From assembly GCF_900460315.1 (NCBI RefSeq), contig NZ_UHIO01000001.1, forward strand, positions 520,001 through 584,000: a stretch of 64,000 bases of DNA, read 5' to 3'. Under the pieces are notes generated by a model. That model was not told the origin of the DNA. It ran no database searches and was given only the letters and a program-made list of their open reading frames with translations. Positions 1 to 8,914 of this stretch are shown piece by piece. Made by a program: the position numbers and the translations under genes. The stretch comes from Veillonella criceti (GTDB lineage: Bacteria; Bacillota; Negativicutes; Veillonellales; Veillonellaceae). Within the stretch, counting starts at the first letter, position 1. Each line of letters opens with the position of its first letter.

Positions 1-1005
1 TTTAGAGAAAATAAACGTATATGCCATATCATAGCGAATATCTTTTAATAATTGTAATGTAGCTTGGAAATCTTCTTCCGTTTCACCAGGAAACCCTACA
101 ATTAAATCTGTCGTTAATGTTAATCCTTTAATTTTTTCACGGCAGTAGTCAATTAGTTCTTTATAATGTTCCACTGTATAGCGACGATTCATTTTTTGTA
201 AAATTCGGTTAGAACCAGATTGGATTGGTAAATGTAATTGAGTCACTACATTAGATGACCGCCCTAATGCATCAATCATGTCTTTATTCATATCCTGAGG
301 ATGACTTGTCATATAACGGATTCGTTCAATACCAGGAATACCATCAAGCGCATCAATTAAGTCACCGAAGTGAGTACCATCTTTAAAGTCTAATCCATAC
401 GAATTCACATTTTGACCAAGTAATGTAATTTCTTTATGCCCAGTAGCACCTAATTTTTTTACATCTTCTACAATGGCTTCAATGGGACGACTGATTTCAC
501 GACCACGTACATGTGGCACGATACAATATGTACAGAATTTATTACACCCATTCATAATTGGCACCCAAGCTGAGAATGTTCCAGTTGGTTTAGCTTCCAA
601 TTCATGAAGCACTGTGTTGTCCATTTCGATATTAATTTGATGCTTATGGGTACGCTGTACTTCTGCTACCATCTCATTAATATGACGTAAATTATGCGTA
701 CCTAGTACTATGTCAATGTGAGGTGCCCGTTTAAACATATCCGCTTGATTTTTCTGTGCCATACAACCGGTAATAGCGATAATTAAATCTTTGTTTTTGG
801 CTTTTAAATGTTTTAACTCACCAATACGTCCGTAAATCTTATGTTCTGCTGTTTCACGCACACAGCAAGTGTTTAAAATAATTAAATCAGCCTCTTCAAA
901 ATTATCCGTGCCTTCGTAACCGGCTAACTCTAACTGATGAGCTAAGCGTTCAGAGTCACTTTCATTCATCTGACAGCCATACGTAAATATATAATACTGC
1001 TTCAT
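1..1005 (-). CDS. miaB: tRNA-2-methylthio-N6-dimethylallyladenosine synthase MiaB (3' end beyond window)
   Basis: Radical-SAM methylthiotransferase that converts i6A37 to ms2i6A37 in tRNAs reading UNN codons. The frame runs from an ATG at 1005, 5 nt after an AAGGAG site, and is open to base 1, so about 335 N-terminal residues are present and the end (TRAM domain) is missing. The N-terminal UPF0004 domain shows the three cluster cysteines, Cys11 (YGCQMN), Cys47 (NTCCVRE) and Cys81 (TGCMAQ). The radical-SAM motif CNKFCTYC supplies Cys154, Cys158 and Cys161. The visible part ends in the family segment MAYTFIFSK. The RPIEAIVEDVKKL and LLGQNVNSYG blocks favour MiaB over the related MtaB and RimO. 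It lies downstream of the P-loop gene on the same strand, 46 nt away, and may be cotranscribed with it. Confidence 0.95.
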   Translation of the reverse strand, partial: MKQYYIFTYGCQMNESDSERLAHQLELAGYEGTDNFEEADLIILNTCCVRETAEHKIYGRIGELKHLKAKNKDLIIAITGCMAQKNQADMFKRAPHIDIVLGTHNLRHINEMVAEVQRTHKHQINIEMDNTVLHELEAKPTGTFSAWVPIMNGCNKFCTYCIVPHVRGREISRPIEAIVEDVKKLGATGHKEITLLGQNVNSYGLDFKDGTHFGDLIDALDGIPGIERIRYMTSHPQDMNKDMIDALGRSSNVVTQLHLPIQSGSNRILQKMNRRYTVEHYKELIDYCREKIKGLTLTTDLIVGFPGETEEDFQATLQLLKDIRYDMAYTFIFSK

Positions 1006-1051
1006 ATCGTCTCCTTAGAATCTAAGTATTTCCATCTCTATATCATTTACC

Positions 1052-1894
1052 CTATTTAGGGTTTACTACATTATCTACCACAATAGACAAACGCTCTACT
1101 GACATGCCTGTAATATACTCAATTTCATTAGAAATTGCTTTGTGCATATCATTCATAATTTGCTTTACAGGACGGCCTCTATAAATAGATACCCCCATAT
1201 CCAGCATCAATGCATTTGTTCCTTTGGATGTTTTCTTAATCTTAATGTCGTCACACTCAGCCATATCTGGTACTTTAGATAAGCTATTTTTAATCAAAGC
1301 CTCGATGACCTGATCAGAAAAGGTTAAACGACCATAATAACTAAATACTGGACGAACCACTGATTTTTCAAAATCTTGTGGTGCCGCACCATTTGTTTTG
1401 GTTGAACGTGTGCGTCGTAATATTGATTTAATAGGGTCAATTAAATACCCTTTAAAATGAGGTTTTAACTCCATTGTTGGCACTGGAATAATATGTTTTC
1501 CTTCTTTTAAACGAGCATTTTGTGCCTTTTCAATCTCTCTTGAAGAAGCAATATCTTCAATATGTATATATCGTTCAGGTTTACCTATATCTAATGCACT
1601 CGAAATTTTACCAACCATATTTTCAGAAGTGCCTAGAATTAAAATTTTTTTTGGTTTAATAATATCTAACTGTTCTTTTACTGAACGAACTTGTTCCGGA
1701 TCTTGAAATATCGCCCGCCGTACAGCCTTTAAACGACTTTCTTCCTTCTTTGCTGAAAATCCAGCCACAATACGATTATTGTGGATTAAGATGCCATCAT
1801 CAATAATACATTCCGCGCCATTTTCATGAGCCACTACTAAAGCACGATGGCTTTTACCGGTACCACTAGGGCCAACAAAAGCGATAACTTCCAT
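1052..1894 (-). CDS. P-loop ATP-binding protein with C-terminal Asp23/Gls24-like domain
   Basis: Protein of about 280 residues, function unknown. The N-terminus has a clear Walker A motif (GPSGTGKS) right after the first strand, followed by an acidic pair (IIDDG) that could serve as a metal-binding or Walker B-like site. The last ~100 residues match the Asp23/Gls24 pattern: a GRLTFSDQVIEAL helix start, an extended variable middle, then a conserved end (ITGMSVERLSIVVDNV). Asp23 proteins are usually stand-alone envelope-stress proteins, so fusion to an NTPase is unusual. I place the start at 1894: that ATG follows GGGGAG by 7 nt, whereas the upstream ATG at 1909 has no ribosome-binding site. 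Neighbours are miaB downstream and a PHP phosphoesterase 107 nt upstream, all on one strand. Domain calls come from motif reading; the biological role is not inferred. Confidence 0.7.
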   Translation of the reverse strand: MEVIAFVGPSGTGKSHRALVVAHENGAECIIDDGILIHNNRIVAGFSAKKEESRLKAVRRAIFQDPEQVRSVKEQLDIIKPKKILILGTSENMVGKISSALDIGKPERYIHIEDIASSREIEKAQNARLKEGKHIIPVPTMELKPHFKGYLIDPIKSILRRTRSTKTNGAAPQDFEKSVVRPVFSYYGRLTFSDQVIEALIKNSLSKVPDMAECDDIKIKKTSKGTNALMLDMGVSIYRGRPVKQIMNDMHKAISNEIEYITGMSVERLSIVVDNVVNPK

Positions 1895-2001
1895 AGTTTT
1901 TCTCCCCATCTATCATCAATGAATATCTATTAATTAATAAATCCATATCTAAACCGAAAAGCGTTTCCAAGTAGTTTCTATTAAACTATTGAAGAATCTC
2001 T

Positions 2002-2820
2002 TTAAGAACGCAGTACATGTAAAAATTCAGCTACATCATCACTTTGTATTAAATAATCACCAATTGCTAAAGGTTCTTTTTTAGGAATCCCATGATAATC
2101 AGAGCCACCTGTTATGAATAGTTTATGCTTAATCGCTAGTTTACGGTACTTAGCCGAATCAGCAGCACTCTGTTTTACATGATACACTTCAATTCCATCA
2201 AATGGTAATTCTAAGAGTTCATGTACATCTTCTTCTGCACGAATTAAAACAGGATGCGCCATAACTGCCAATCCATTAGCACGATGAATTAAATCAATCA
2301 CATCACTTGGTTCTGCTTTAAACTTAGGCACATAGCAAGGACTAGTTCTATGTAAAATAGTATTAAAAGCTTCACTAACAGTTTTACAATACCCTTTAGC
2401 GATTAATAATTGCGAAAGATGCGGACGACCTAGAGAATTAGCATGAGGAAACATGGCTTTCAATTCATCCACCGAAATATCATAACCATTTTTTTTACAT
2501 AAATCTGTCATTTTAAAAATACGAGTTTGTCGTGATTCTTTAAAAAAAGCAACATACTCTAATAACTCTTTATTCGTATAATCAAATGCATAACCTAAAA
2601 TATGGACGTCACCATTATGATATGTTGAGCTAAATTCACAACCAGGGATTACTGTAATAGATGGGTCTGGCTGTCGTAATAATTCCAAAGATCCTTCAAT
2701 GGTATCGTGATCCGTTAAGGCCATAAGCTTTATTTGAGCCGCTTTATTCGCTTCACGTAAATCCAAAGGTCTCATAACGCCATCGGAAGCGGTACTATGC
2801 ATATGAAAATCAACTAACAT
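2002..2820 (-). CDS. PHP-domain phosphoesterase (YciV/TrpH type)
   Basis: A 272-residue single-domain PHP metalloesterase. Family members remove phosphates from nucleoside 3',5'-bisphosphates or act as 5'-3' exonucleases on short RNA (E. coli YciV/RNase AM). The metal ligands are easy to follow: HMH near residue 6, TDHD near 38, GCEFS near 61, VHILG, RPHLS, AHPV and the terminal SDYHG. The length fits the family (270-290). The start is the ATG at 2820, preceded by AGGAGG. It is separated from proS by about 240 bases that include a terminator, so it probably has its own promoter; its downstream neighbour is the P-loop/Asp23 gene. Which substrate it uses cannot be read from the sequence. Confidence 0.85.
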   Translation of the reverse strand: MLVDFHMHSTASDGVMRPLDLREANKAAQIKLMALTDHDTIEGSLELLRQPDPSITVIPGCEFSSTYHNGDVHILGYAFDYTNKELLEYVAFFKESRQTRIFKMTDLCKKNGYDISVDELKAMFPHANSLGRPHLSQLLIAKGYCKTVSEAFNTILHRTSPCYVPKFKAEPSDVIDLIHRANGLAVMAHPVLIRAEEDVHELLELPFDGIEVYHVKQSAADSAKYRKLAIKHKLFITGGSDYHGIPKKEPLAIGDYLIQSDDVAEFLHVLRS

Positions 2821-3016
2821 ATAAATTACCTCCTAAGCTTACACTATCTATATAAAGAATCCATTAATTCACAAGGCCTTATTTCATTGATACAAAATCA
2901 ATGACAAACCCTACATGTATTACTACCTATACAATGCATTGAAAACTCTCTATCTTTTTATTATGACCTAAATTCATGATTTACACAAGTAGGATTACAC
3001 CTGTTATCGAAAGGAA

Positions 3017-3055
3017 AAACAGCAAAAGCAGTCGATAGAAACTCCACCGACTGCC
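3017..3055 (-). terminator. intrinsic terminator after proS
   Basis: Read on the minus strand, GCAGTCG pairs with CGACTGC (arms 3048-3054 and 3028-3034) and is followed by TTTTGCTGTTTTT. It lies just past the proS stop at 3061 and would end the long rpsB-to-proS gene run. Confidence 0.7.
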
Positions 3056-3060
3056 ACAAC

Positions 3061-4779
3061 TTATAAAGTATTTAACGTATCTGCCACTACTGTAGTAACT
3101 TCATCAATTGGTACTTCAATGGCTTCGCCATTTTTGCGAATCTTCATTTCCACAGCACCTGATTCTAAGGTATTTTTACTTACCGTAATACGCAATGGAT
3201 ACCCTATTAAATCAGCATCTTTAAACTTAACGCCAGCACGCTCTTTACGATCATCTAACAGTGCATCCACACCAATAGCTTTTAATGCTTCATATACGCG
3301 AGTACTTACGTCCATAAGTGCTTCGTCCTTTGCATTAATCGGCACTACAACGACTTCAAATGGAGCAATAGCACGCGGCCAAATAATTCCATTTTCATCA
3401 TGAAATTGTTCAATAGCAGCTGCCAATGTACGAGATACACCAATCCCATAACAACCCATTACAAATGGATTTGGTCGGCCACCTTGATTGAGGAACGTAG
3501 CATTTAAGGATTCACTATATTTTGTACCTAGTTTAAAAACTTGGCCTACTTCAATCCCTTTCGCAATACTTAACTGACCACCGCAATTTGGACAGGCATC
3601 ATCAGCTGTAATCAAACGAATCGGTGCTACAATAATATCGTCTACATTAAAATCACGTTTTGGATTAATATTAATATAGTGTGCATCTTTTTTGTTCGCA
3701 CCACCACACACATTGTAAGTTTCCATAACAGATTCATCAACAACAATTTTAAAAGTTTCAGTCTGTTTTAACCCTACAGGACTGATAAAACCCGCCGTTA
3801 AACCAGCATTTTGAAGCTCTTCTTCAGTCGCCATTTCTGGCTCAATGGTACTATCAACAGCATGTTGCACCGCAATTTCATTAACTTCATGGTCACCACG
3901 AACAATAGCTAATACAACAACACCATCTGTAGATAACACAACGGCTTTAATTGTCTTAGCTAATGGCAAATGTAACTGTTCCGCTACAGCTTCAATAGTC
4001 TTAGCATCAGGGGTTGGCACTTCTTGCAATTCCGAGGCTTCTTCTTCAACCGCCTTAATAATACCTGGCTTACCAATTTCAATATTCGCTGCATAATCAC
4101 AACTATTACAGTGAATAACATCGGCTTCACCGGATTCAGCAAGAGCCATAAATTCATGGCTATTACTGCCACCAATAGCACCAGAATCAGCTTCTACGGG
4201 TTTAAAATATAAACCGCAACGACTAAATACACGTTCATAAGCATGATACATATTCCAATACGATACATCTAAGCCCTCTTCATCAATATCAAAAGAATAG
4301 GCATCTTTCATAATAAATTCGCGACTACGCATTAAACCATAGCGTGGACGACGTTCATCACGATATTTATTTTGAATTTGATAAAATGTTACTGGCAATT
4401 GACGATAGGAATTAACTTCCCCTTTGACTAGAGTCGTAATCATTTCTTCATGTGTTGGACCTAAACAATATTCACGCTCATGACGATCCTTCAGACGAAT
4501 CATTTCAGCGCCATATACCTTCCAACGACCAGATTCTTGCCAAATTTCAGCAGGTTGAATAATTGGCATCATAATTTCTTGAGCATCAATACTGCCCATT
4601 TCTTCATGCACAATTTGCTCAATCTTACGAATACTCTTCCACGCCAATGGCAAATAGGAGTAAATACCGCCGGCCATCTTACGAATCATTCCGGCCCGTA
4701 ACATATACTGTTGACTAATTACATCTGCATCAGCAGGTGTTTCCCTTAATGTAGGGGCATACAATTTACTAGCTAACAT
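3061..4779 (-). CDS. proS: prolyl-tRNA synthetase (bacterial type with editing insertion)
   Basis: Charges tRNA-Pro with proline in the cytoplasm. The 572-residue length is that of the long bacterial class II ProRS. Class II motifs are visible: GAEMIRLKDR and LGPTHEEM near residues 90-110, motif 2 around QNKYRDERRPRYGLMRSREF (~135-155) and motif 3 around GCYGIGVSRTLAAAIEQ (~440). Between them lies the YbaK-like editing (INS) domain, including VRGDHEVNE, which clears Ala-tRNA-Pro. The anticodon-binding domain closes the protein (VVVPINAKDE onward). It is the last gene of the uppS-cdsA-dxr-rseP-ispG run; its start lies 8 bases after the ispG stop. In Bacillus polC follows proS, but here polC is 19 kb away. 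No T-box was seen upstream. Confidence 0.97.
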   Translation of the reverse strand: MLASKLYAPTLRETPADADVISQQYMLRAGMIRKMAGGIYSYLPLAWKSIRKIEQIVHEEMGSIDAQEIMMPIIQPAEIWQESGRWKVYGAEMIRLKDRHEREYCLGPTHEEMITTLVKGEVNSYRQLPVTFYQIQNKYRDERRPRYGLMRSREFIMKDAYSFDIDEEGLDVSYWNMYHAYERVFSRCGLYFKPVEADSGAIGGSNSHEFMALAESGEADVIHCNSCDYAANIEIGKPGIIKAVEEEASELQEVPTPDAKTIEAVAEQLHLPLAKTIKAVVLSTDGVVVLAIVRGDHEVNEIAVQHAVDSTIEPEMATEEELQNAGLTAGFISPVGLKQTETFKIVVDESVMETYNVCGGANKKDAHYININPKRDFNVDDIIVAPIRLITADDACPNCGGQLSIAKGIEVGQVFKLGTKYSESLNATFLNQGGRPNPFVMGCYGIGVSRTLAAAIEQFHDENGIIWPRAIAPFEVVVVPINAKDEALMDVSTRVYEALKAIGVDALLDDRKERAGVKFKDADLIGYPLRITVSKNTLESGAVEMKIRKNGEAIEVPIDEVTTVVADTLNTL

Positions 4780-4787
4780 TTAATTCA

Positions 4788-5864
4788 TTACTCCTTTGCT
4801 TCTGTCTCTAAATACGTTTCTATTTCATGGAATAAAGCATCCACGAGTTCACTTTCATCAACGGTTTTAATGACCTCACCTTTACGGAACACAATGCCGC
4901 GACCATCACCACCAGCAATGCCAAAATCAGCTTCTCTGGCTTCACCAGGACCATTAACAACACAACCCATAACGGCTACGCGAATAGGTGCCTTAATACT
5001 CTTTAAACGAGCTTCTACCGTTTCAGCCATACTAAATAAATTAACACGGCATCGACCACAAGTTGGACAGGAAATCATAGTCGCCCCATAATTACGAAGC
5101 CCTAAAGAACTTAAAATCGTCTTTCCTACTTCGACTTCATGAATAGGGTCACCAGTCAATGATACACGTAGAGTATCACCAATGCCTTGAGCCAGTAAAG
5201 AACCAATACCAATAGAGGACTTAACCGTTCCCTGCGAAATTGTACCAGCTTCTGTAACCCCTAAATGCAGAGGATACGGCACTTTAGCAGATAACTTTTG
5301 GTAGGCTTCAATCATCAGTGGCACATCGGTCGCTTTAATGGAAAGCTTCATTTCTTTATAGTCTAAAGATTCTAAAATTCTTACATGCTCTAAAGCCGCT
5401 TCTACCATACCATCCGCACAAGGATGACCACCATATTCTTTTAAAATATGAGTTGGCAATGAGCCTGCATTAACTCCAATACGAATAGGGATTTGATTAG
5501 GTTTAGCTTTTTCAATAACAGCCACTACATTATCAATTCCACCAATATTCCCCGGATTAATCCGTAATCCATCAATACCGCTATCAATAGCTGCCAACGC
5601 TAACGTATAGTCAAAATGAATATCAGCAATTAGAGGAATTTGCGCCTTGGCTTTAACTTCCTTAATGGCTTTAGCTGCTGCCAAATCAGGAACTGCTAAG
5701 CGAACTAAATCACAACCAGCCTCAGCCAAACGATTAATTTCTGCAATTGCTTTATCTGTTTCCACTGGATTCGTAGTAATCATCGACTGCACACTAATGG
5801 GTGCAAAATGGCCAATGGGCACATTACCTACTTTAATGCGCGTCGTTTCTTTTCTGTTAATCAT
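4788..5864 (-). CDS. ispG: 4-hydroxy-3-methylbut-2-en-1-yl diphosphate synthase IspG (GcpE)
   Basis: Penultimate step of the MEP isoprenoid pathway: reductive ring opening of methylerythritol cyclodiphosphate to HMBPP. The 358 residues match the short bacterial IspG, a TIM barrel plus an iron-sulfur domain. Cluster cysteines are in SCPTCGRCRVN (about residues 265-275) and GCVVNGPGEA (~300). The substrate-binding start (IKVGNVPIGHFAPISVQSM) is also typical. Start is the ATG at 5864 after AGGAG. It sits between rseP and proS, four genes from dxr of the same pathway, so the two MEP enzymes are probably coexpressed with uppS, which consumes the isoprenoid product. Confidence 0.97.
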   Translation of the reverse strand: MINRKETTRIKVGNVPIGHFAPISVQSMITTNPVETDKAIAEINRLAEAGCDLVRLAVPDLAAAKAIKEVKAKAQIPLIADIHFDYTLALAAIDSGIDGLRINPGNIGGIDNVVAVIEKAKPNQIPIRIGVNAGSLPTHILKEYGGHPCADGMVEAALEHVRILESLDYKEMKLSIKATDVPLMIEAYQKLSAKVPYPLHLGVTEAGTISQGTVKSSIGIGSLLAQGIGDTLRVSLTGDPIHEVEVGKTILSSLGLRNYGATMISCPTCGRCRVNLFSMAETVEARLKSIKAPIRVAVMGCVVNGPGEAREADFGIAGGDGRGIVFRKGEVIKTVDESELVDALFHEIETYLETEAKE

Positions 5865-5878
5865 AGGTAACTCCTATA

Positions 5879-6901
5879 TTACAGACGGCTAATATCATGA
5901 GTCGTAGCATATACAAATAAGAGTAATAAAATAATAACTCCCGTCATCTGAATATACTGCAATGCCTTTACCGGCAAACGTCGTCTCGTAATTCCTTCTA
6001 TTAATAATACAATTAAATGGCCACCATCAAGTGCGGGGATTGGCAACAAATTAATAACACCCAAATTCAAACTTAATAGAGCTGTAAATTGTAATAAATA
6101 CATAAAACCGTTCTCGGCCATTTGTCCAGCCATTTGAGCAACACCAATTGGTCCAGCCAATTCAGCACTTGTCGTACCTGTAATCATAGACCACAATCCA
6201 TCAACCATGCTAACTAATACAACACCTGTTGTCTGTACAGCCCGTATAGCCGATTCACTGATTGAATATTCTTGTACAATAGAGACAGGATTGATGCCTA
6301 TCACAGCACGTCCTTCATTCCCTGTTTGCGTTGGAATCACCGACAGCTCCTGTTGCTGCCCATCACGGCTAATAACAATAGGTACCACTGTATTAGCGGT
6401 TCCCTGCAATTGTTTAGAAATATCTAACCATTCAGTTACAGGTTTGCCATTAATAGACATAATGCGATCATTAACTTGCATATGTGCCATCGCAGCAGGC
6501 GAATTGCTCATCATATTGCCAACAACAGGTTCTTTCGATGGTGTTTGTACACCATAGGAAGCATAGACAATAAAAAATATTACAATAGCAAGCAAAAAGT
6601 TAAAAATAGCACCTGCTGAAATAACGATAAAACGTTTCCACACTGGTTTATTCAAAAAGGAACGATCGTCAAGTGGTTCCTCTGGATCCATGCCAGCGAT
6701 TTTATTATAACCACCTAATGGAATGGCACGAATAGAGTATAAAGTTTCACCCTTCTGTATTTTAACTAACGCAGGGCCAAACCCAATAGCAAACTCGTCT
6801 ACCCGCATACCACTCGCTTTAGCCGTAATAAAATGACCAAATTCATGGATAAAAACAATGATGCCAAATACAAAAATTGTGGCAACGATAGTTAATAGCA
6901 T
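5879..6901 (-). CDS. rseP: site-2 RIP zinc metalloprotease RseP
   Basis: Inner-membrane protease of the site-2 family, which cuts within membranes during regulated proteolysis of anti-sigma factors or signal-peptide remnants. The 340-residue protein starts with a transmembrane helix holding the zinc motif HEFGH (His19-His23). A second helix follows near residue 100, then one PDZ domain (SPAAMAHMQVNDRIMSINGK), and a C-terminal helix pair with the third ligand in NLLPIPALDGGHL. Only one PDZ domain is visible, as in Gram-positive RasP, rather than the two of E. coli RseP. The start at 6901 follows AGGAGAG. Position between dxr and ispG is the usual Firmicute order. No substrate can be assigned from this window. 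Confidence 0.95.
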   Translation of the reverse strand: MLLTIVATIFVFGIIVFIHEFGHFITAKASGMRVDEFAIGFGPALVKIQKGETLYSIRAIPLGGYNKIAGMDPEEPLDDRSFLNKPVWKRFIVISAGAIFNFLLAIVIFFIVYASYGVQTPSKEPVVGNMMSNSPAAMAHMQVNDRIMSINGKPVTEWLDISKQLQGTANTVVPIVISRDGQQQELSVIPTQTGNEGRAVIGINPVSIVQEYSISESAIRAVQTTGVVLVSMVDGLWSMITGTTSAELAGPIGVAQMAGQMAENGFMYLLQFTALLSLNLGVINLLPIPALDGGHLIVLLIEGITRRRLPVKALQYIQMTGVIILLLLFVYATTHDISRL

Positions 6902-6909
6902 AATCTCTC

Positions 6910-8055
6910 CTATTTAATCAAAGCTCTTGCTGTTTCACGAGCCCAAGCATCAATCTCTTGTAAATGAGCCAAAGTAAAAGTTGGTTCTGTTTCCATCTTT
7001 TCTAAAACTGAAACAACAGTCTTATAAATATCTCCAAATTGAATCTTTCCATCTAAAAAGGCATACACAGCCTCTTCATTGGCAGCATTAAACACAGCTG
7101 GTTTAAAACCACCAGCACGCCCTACTTCAAAGGCTAATTTTAAAGCAGGAAAGTCGTCATAACGAGGGGGAAAAAATTCTAATTGTAAAGCATCTTCAAA
7201 AGTTAACGTATCCATTTTCAATGGTTTACGTGCTGGATACGTTAATGCGTATTGAATGGGTTCCCGCATATCAGGATTACCTAGTTGGGCTAAAATAGCA
7301 CCATCTTTCATCATAATCATGGAATGTACAATACTTTGCGGATGAACAGTTACTTTGATATGATCAAAATCAAAGTCAAATAACCAATGTGCTTCAATAA
7401 CTTCTAACCCCTTATTAAATAAAGAAGCTGAATCAATAGTAATCTTATTTCCCATGTTCCATGTAGGATGGCGCAAACAATCCGCAGCTGTGGCTGTAGC
7501 AATTTTCTCCGATGGCCAAGTACGTAAAGGGCCTCCCGAAGCAGTAATCAACAAGGAGTCTACATTATCACGCTGTTGACCTTCTAAACATTGAAAAATC
7601 GCACTATGTTCACTATCAATAGGCAGTAGCTGTACTCCATATTCTTTACATAAAGAAGTAATCAAAGGCCCTCCAGCCACTAACGTTTCTTTATTAGCAA
7701 GACCAATTGTTTTTCTAGCCTTAATAGCTTCCACAGTAGGTTCAATACCTGCGGCCCCTACAACAGCTGTAACAACTAAATGACTACTAGACCAAGTAGC
7801 TGCTGCAATTAAAGCCTCTCGGCCCCCTATTAATTGAGTAGGGCCATTATATCGCTTTTTTAACTCAAAAAAAGCCGTTTCATCAACCAAACCAGCCATT
7901 TCAGGTTGGAATTCTTTTATCTGAGCTTCTAGTATATCCACATTATGGTAAGCTACCAGTGCTTTAACCGAAAATAAATCGGGGTGTTGTCGCACCACAT
8001 CTAAAGTTTGTGTGCCGATAGAACCGGTACTCCCAAGAATACTCAGCGTTTTCAT
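6910..8055 (-). CDS. dxr: 1-deoxy-D-xylulose 5-phosphate reductoisomerase
   Basis: First committed enzyme of the MEP pathway: NADPH-dependent rearrangement of DXP to methylerythritol 4-phosphate. The NADPH-binding GSTGSIG motif is at residues ~7-13, the catalytic metal site lies in DSEHSAIFQCL, and a typical GNPDMREPIQYALTYP block follows near residue 265. The family-length protein (381 residues) begins at the ATG at 8055, five bases after GGGAG; an in-frame ATG 12 bases upstream (8067) lies before that site and is less likely. It follows cdsA by about 45 bases and precedes rseP by 8. Confidence 0.97.
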   Translation of the reverse strand: MKTLSILGSTGSIGTQTLDVVRQHPDLFSVKALVAYHNVDILEAQIKEFQPEMAGLVDETAFFELKKRYNGPTQLIGGREALIAAATWSSSHLVVTAVVGAAGIEPTVEAIKARKTIGLANKETLVAGGPLITSLCKEYGVQLLPIDSEHSAIFQCLEGQQRDNVDSLLITASGGPLRTWPSEKIATATAADCLRHPTWNMGNKITIDSASLFNKGLEVIEAHWLFDFDFDHIKVTVHPQSIVHSMIMMKDGAILAQLGNPDMREPIQYALTYPARKPLKMDTLTFEDALQLEFFPPRYDDFPALKLAFEVGRAGGFKPAVFNAANEEAVYAFLDGKIQFGDIYKTVVSVLEKMETEPTFTLAHLQEIDAWARETARALIK

Positions 8056-8100
8056 AGAAACTCCCATCCAATACAGCCTAAGCTGTACTTAATACTTATA

Positions 8101-8913
8101 TTACAATAAATAAACTAATACCATAGGGGCGGAAAATAATAAGCTATCAAATCGATCGAGAACGCCCCCATGCCCAGGTAATAAAACGCCGGAATCTTTA
8201 ACCCCACAATAGCGTTTTAATTTAGATTCAAATAAATCGCCTAATGGTGCTACTATACCTGTTAAAACACCAGCACCTAGCCCCATCATAAGCGGTAGGC
8301 CAACAATTACTGCATAAATTATACCAGTAAATAAACAACCTATAAAACCACCAACAAAGCCTTCTAACGTTTTATTGGGACTAATATTAGGCACGATTTT
8401 ACGTTTACCCCATTGACGACCTGCAAAATAAGCAAACGTATCACTCGCCCAAGTTGTAAATAATAAAAGCCAAATAACAAGTTCCCCCATGTGAGCACTT
8501 ACTACAGGCACTGAAAATAATTCATACACTGAGGTTTCCCGTAACATTAATAAAGCAGCAAACCCTCCATTAATGTAAAAGAATCCCAATGTGGCACAAC
8601 TCACCACGGATAAGTTTAAACGAGCTGAACCAAAGATATAAAGGAGCCCCATAGTCATAGCCGCAGCCGCAGCCGTCATTATAGCCCATTTGTAAAAACC
8701 AAAGGCTAACATAATCATTAACAAACTGGTATATATATAGCCCCATCGATCAGGCACTATAATGTCAATCTTTCGTAACATTTGAGCATACTCACGCCAT
8801 CCTAATAAAGCAAGGCCCAAAATGATTACATTAAATAAATGACCACCAACTGTTATAGCAAGTACAGCAATAATAAAGCCTATTAAAGCCGTTATGACCC
8901 GAGTCTTTAGCAT
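8101..8913 (-). CDS. cdsA: phosphatidate cytidylyltransferase
   Basis: Makes CDP-diacylglycerol from phosphatidic acid and CTP, the branch point for all membrane phospholipids. The 270-residue protein is almost entirely hydrophobic, with about seven or eight transmembrane segments. It ends in the CDP-diglyceride synthase signature (ESKLKRYCGVKDSGVLLPGH near residues 230-250), followed by GGVLDRFDSLL. Start at 8913 follows CGGAGG. Its ATG lies 1 base past the uppS stop, so the two are probably translationally coupled. Position matches the conserved frr-uppS-cdsA-dxr order. Confidence 0.96.
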   Translation of the reverse strand: MLKTRVITALIGFIIAVLAITVGGHLFNVIILGLALLGWREYAQMLRKIDIIVPDRWGYIYTSLLMIMLAFGFYKWAIMTAAAAAMTMGLLYIFGSARLNLSVVSCATLGFFYINGGFAALLMLRETSVYELFSVPVVSAHMGELVIWLLLFTTWASDTFAYFAGRQWGKRKIVPNISPNKTLEGFVGGFIGCLFTGIIYAVIVGLPLMMGLGAGVLTGIVAPLGDLFESKLKRYCGVKDSGVLLPGHGGVLDRFDSLLFSAPMVLVYLL

Positions 8914-8914
8914 C

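Noticed and set aside
3119-4701. Several plus-strand open frames opposite proS
   Set aside because: They are antisense shadows of a strongly conserved gene, without ribosome sites or family similarity.
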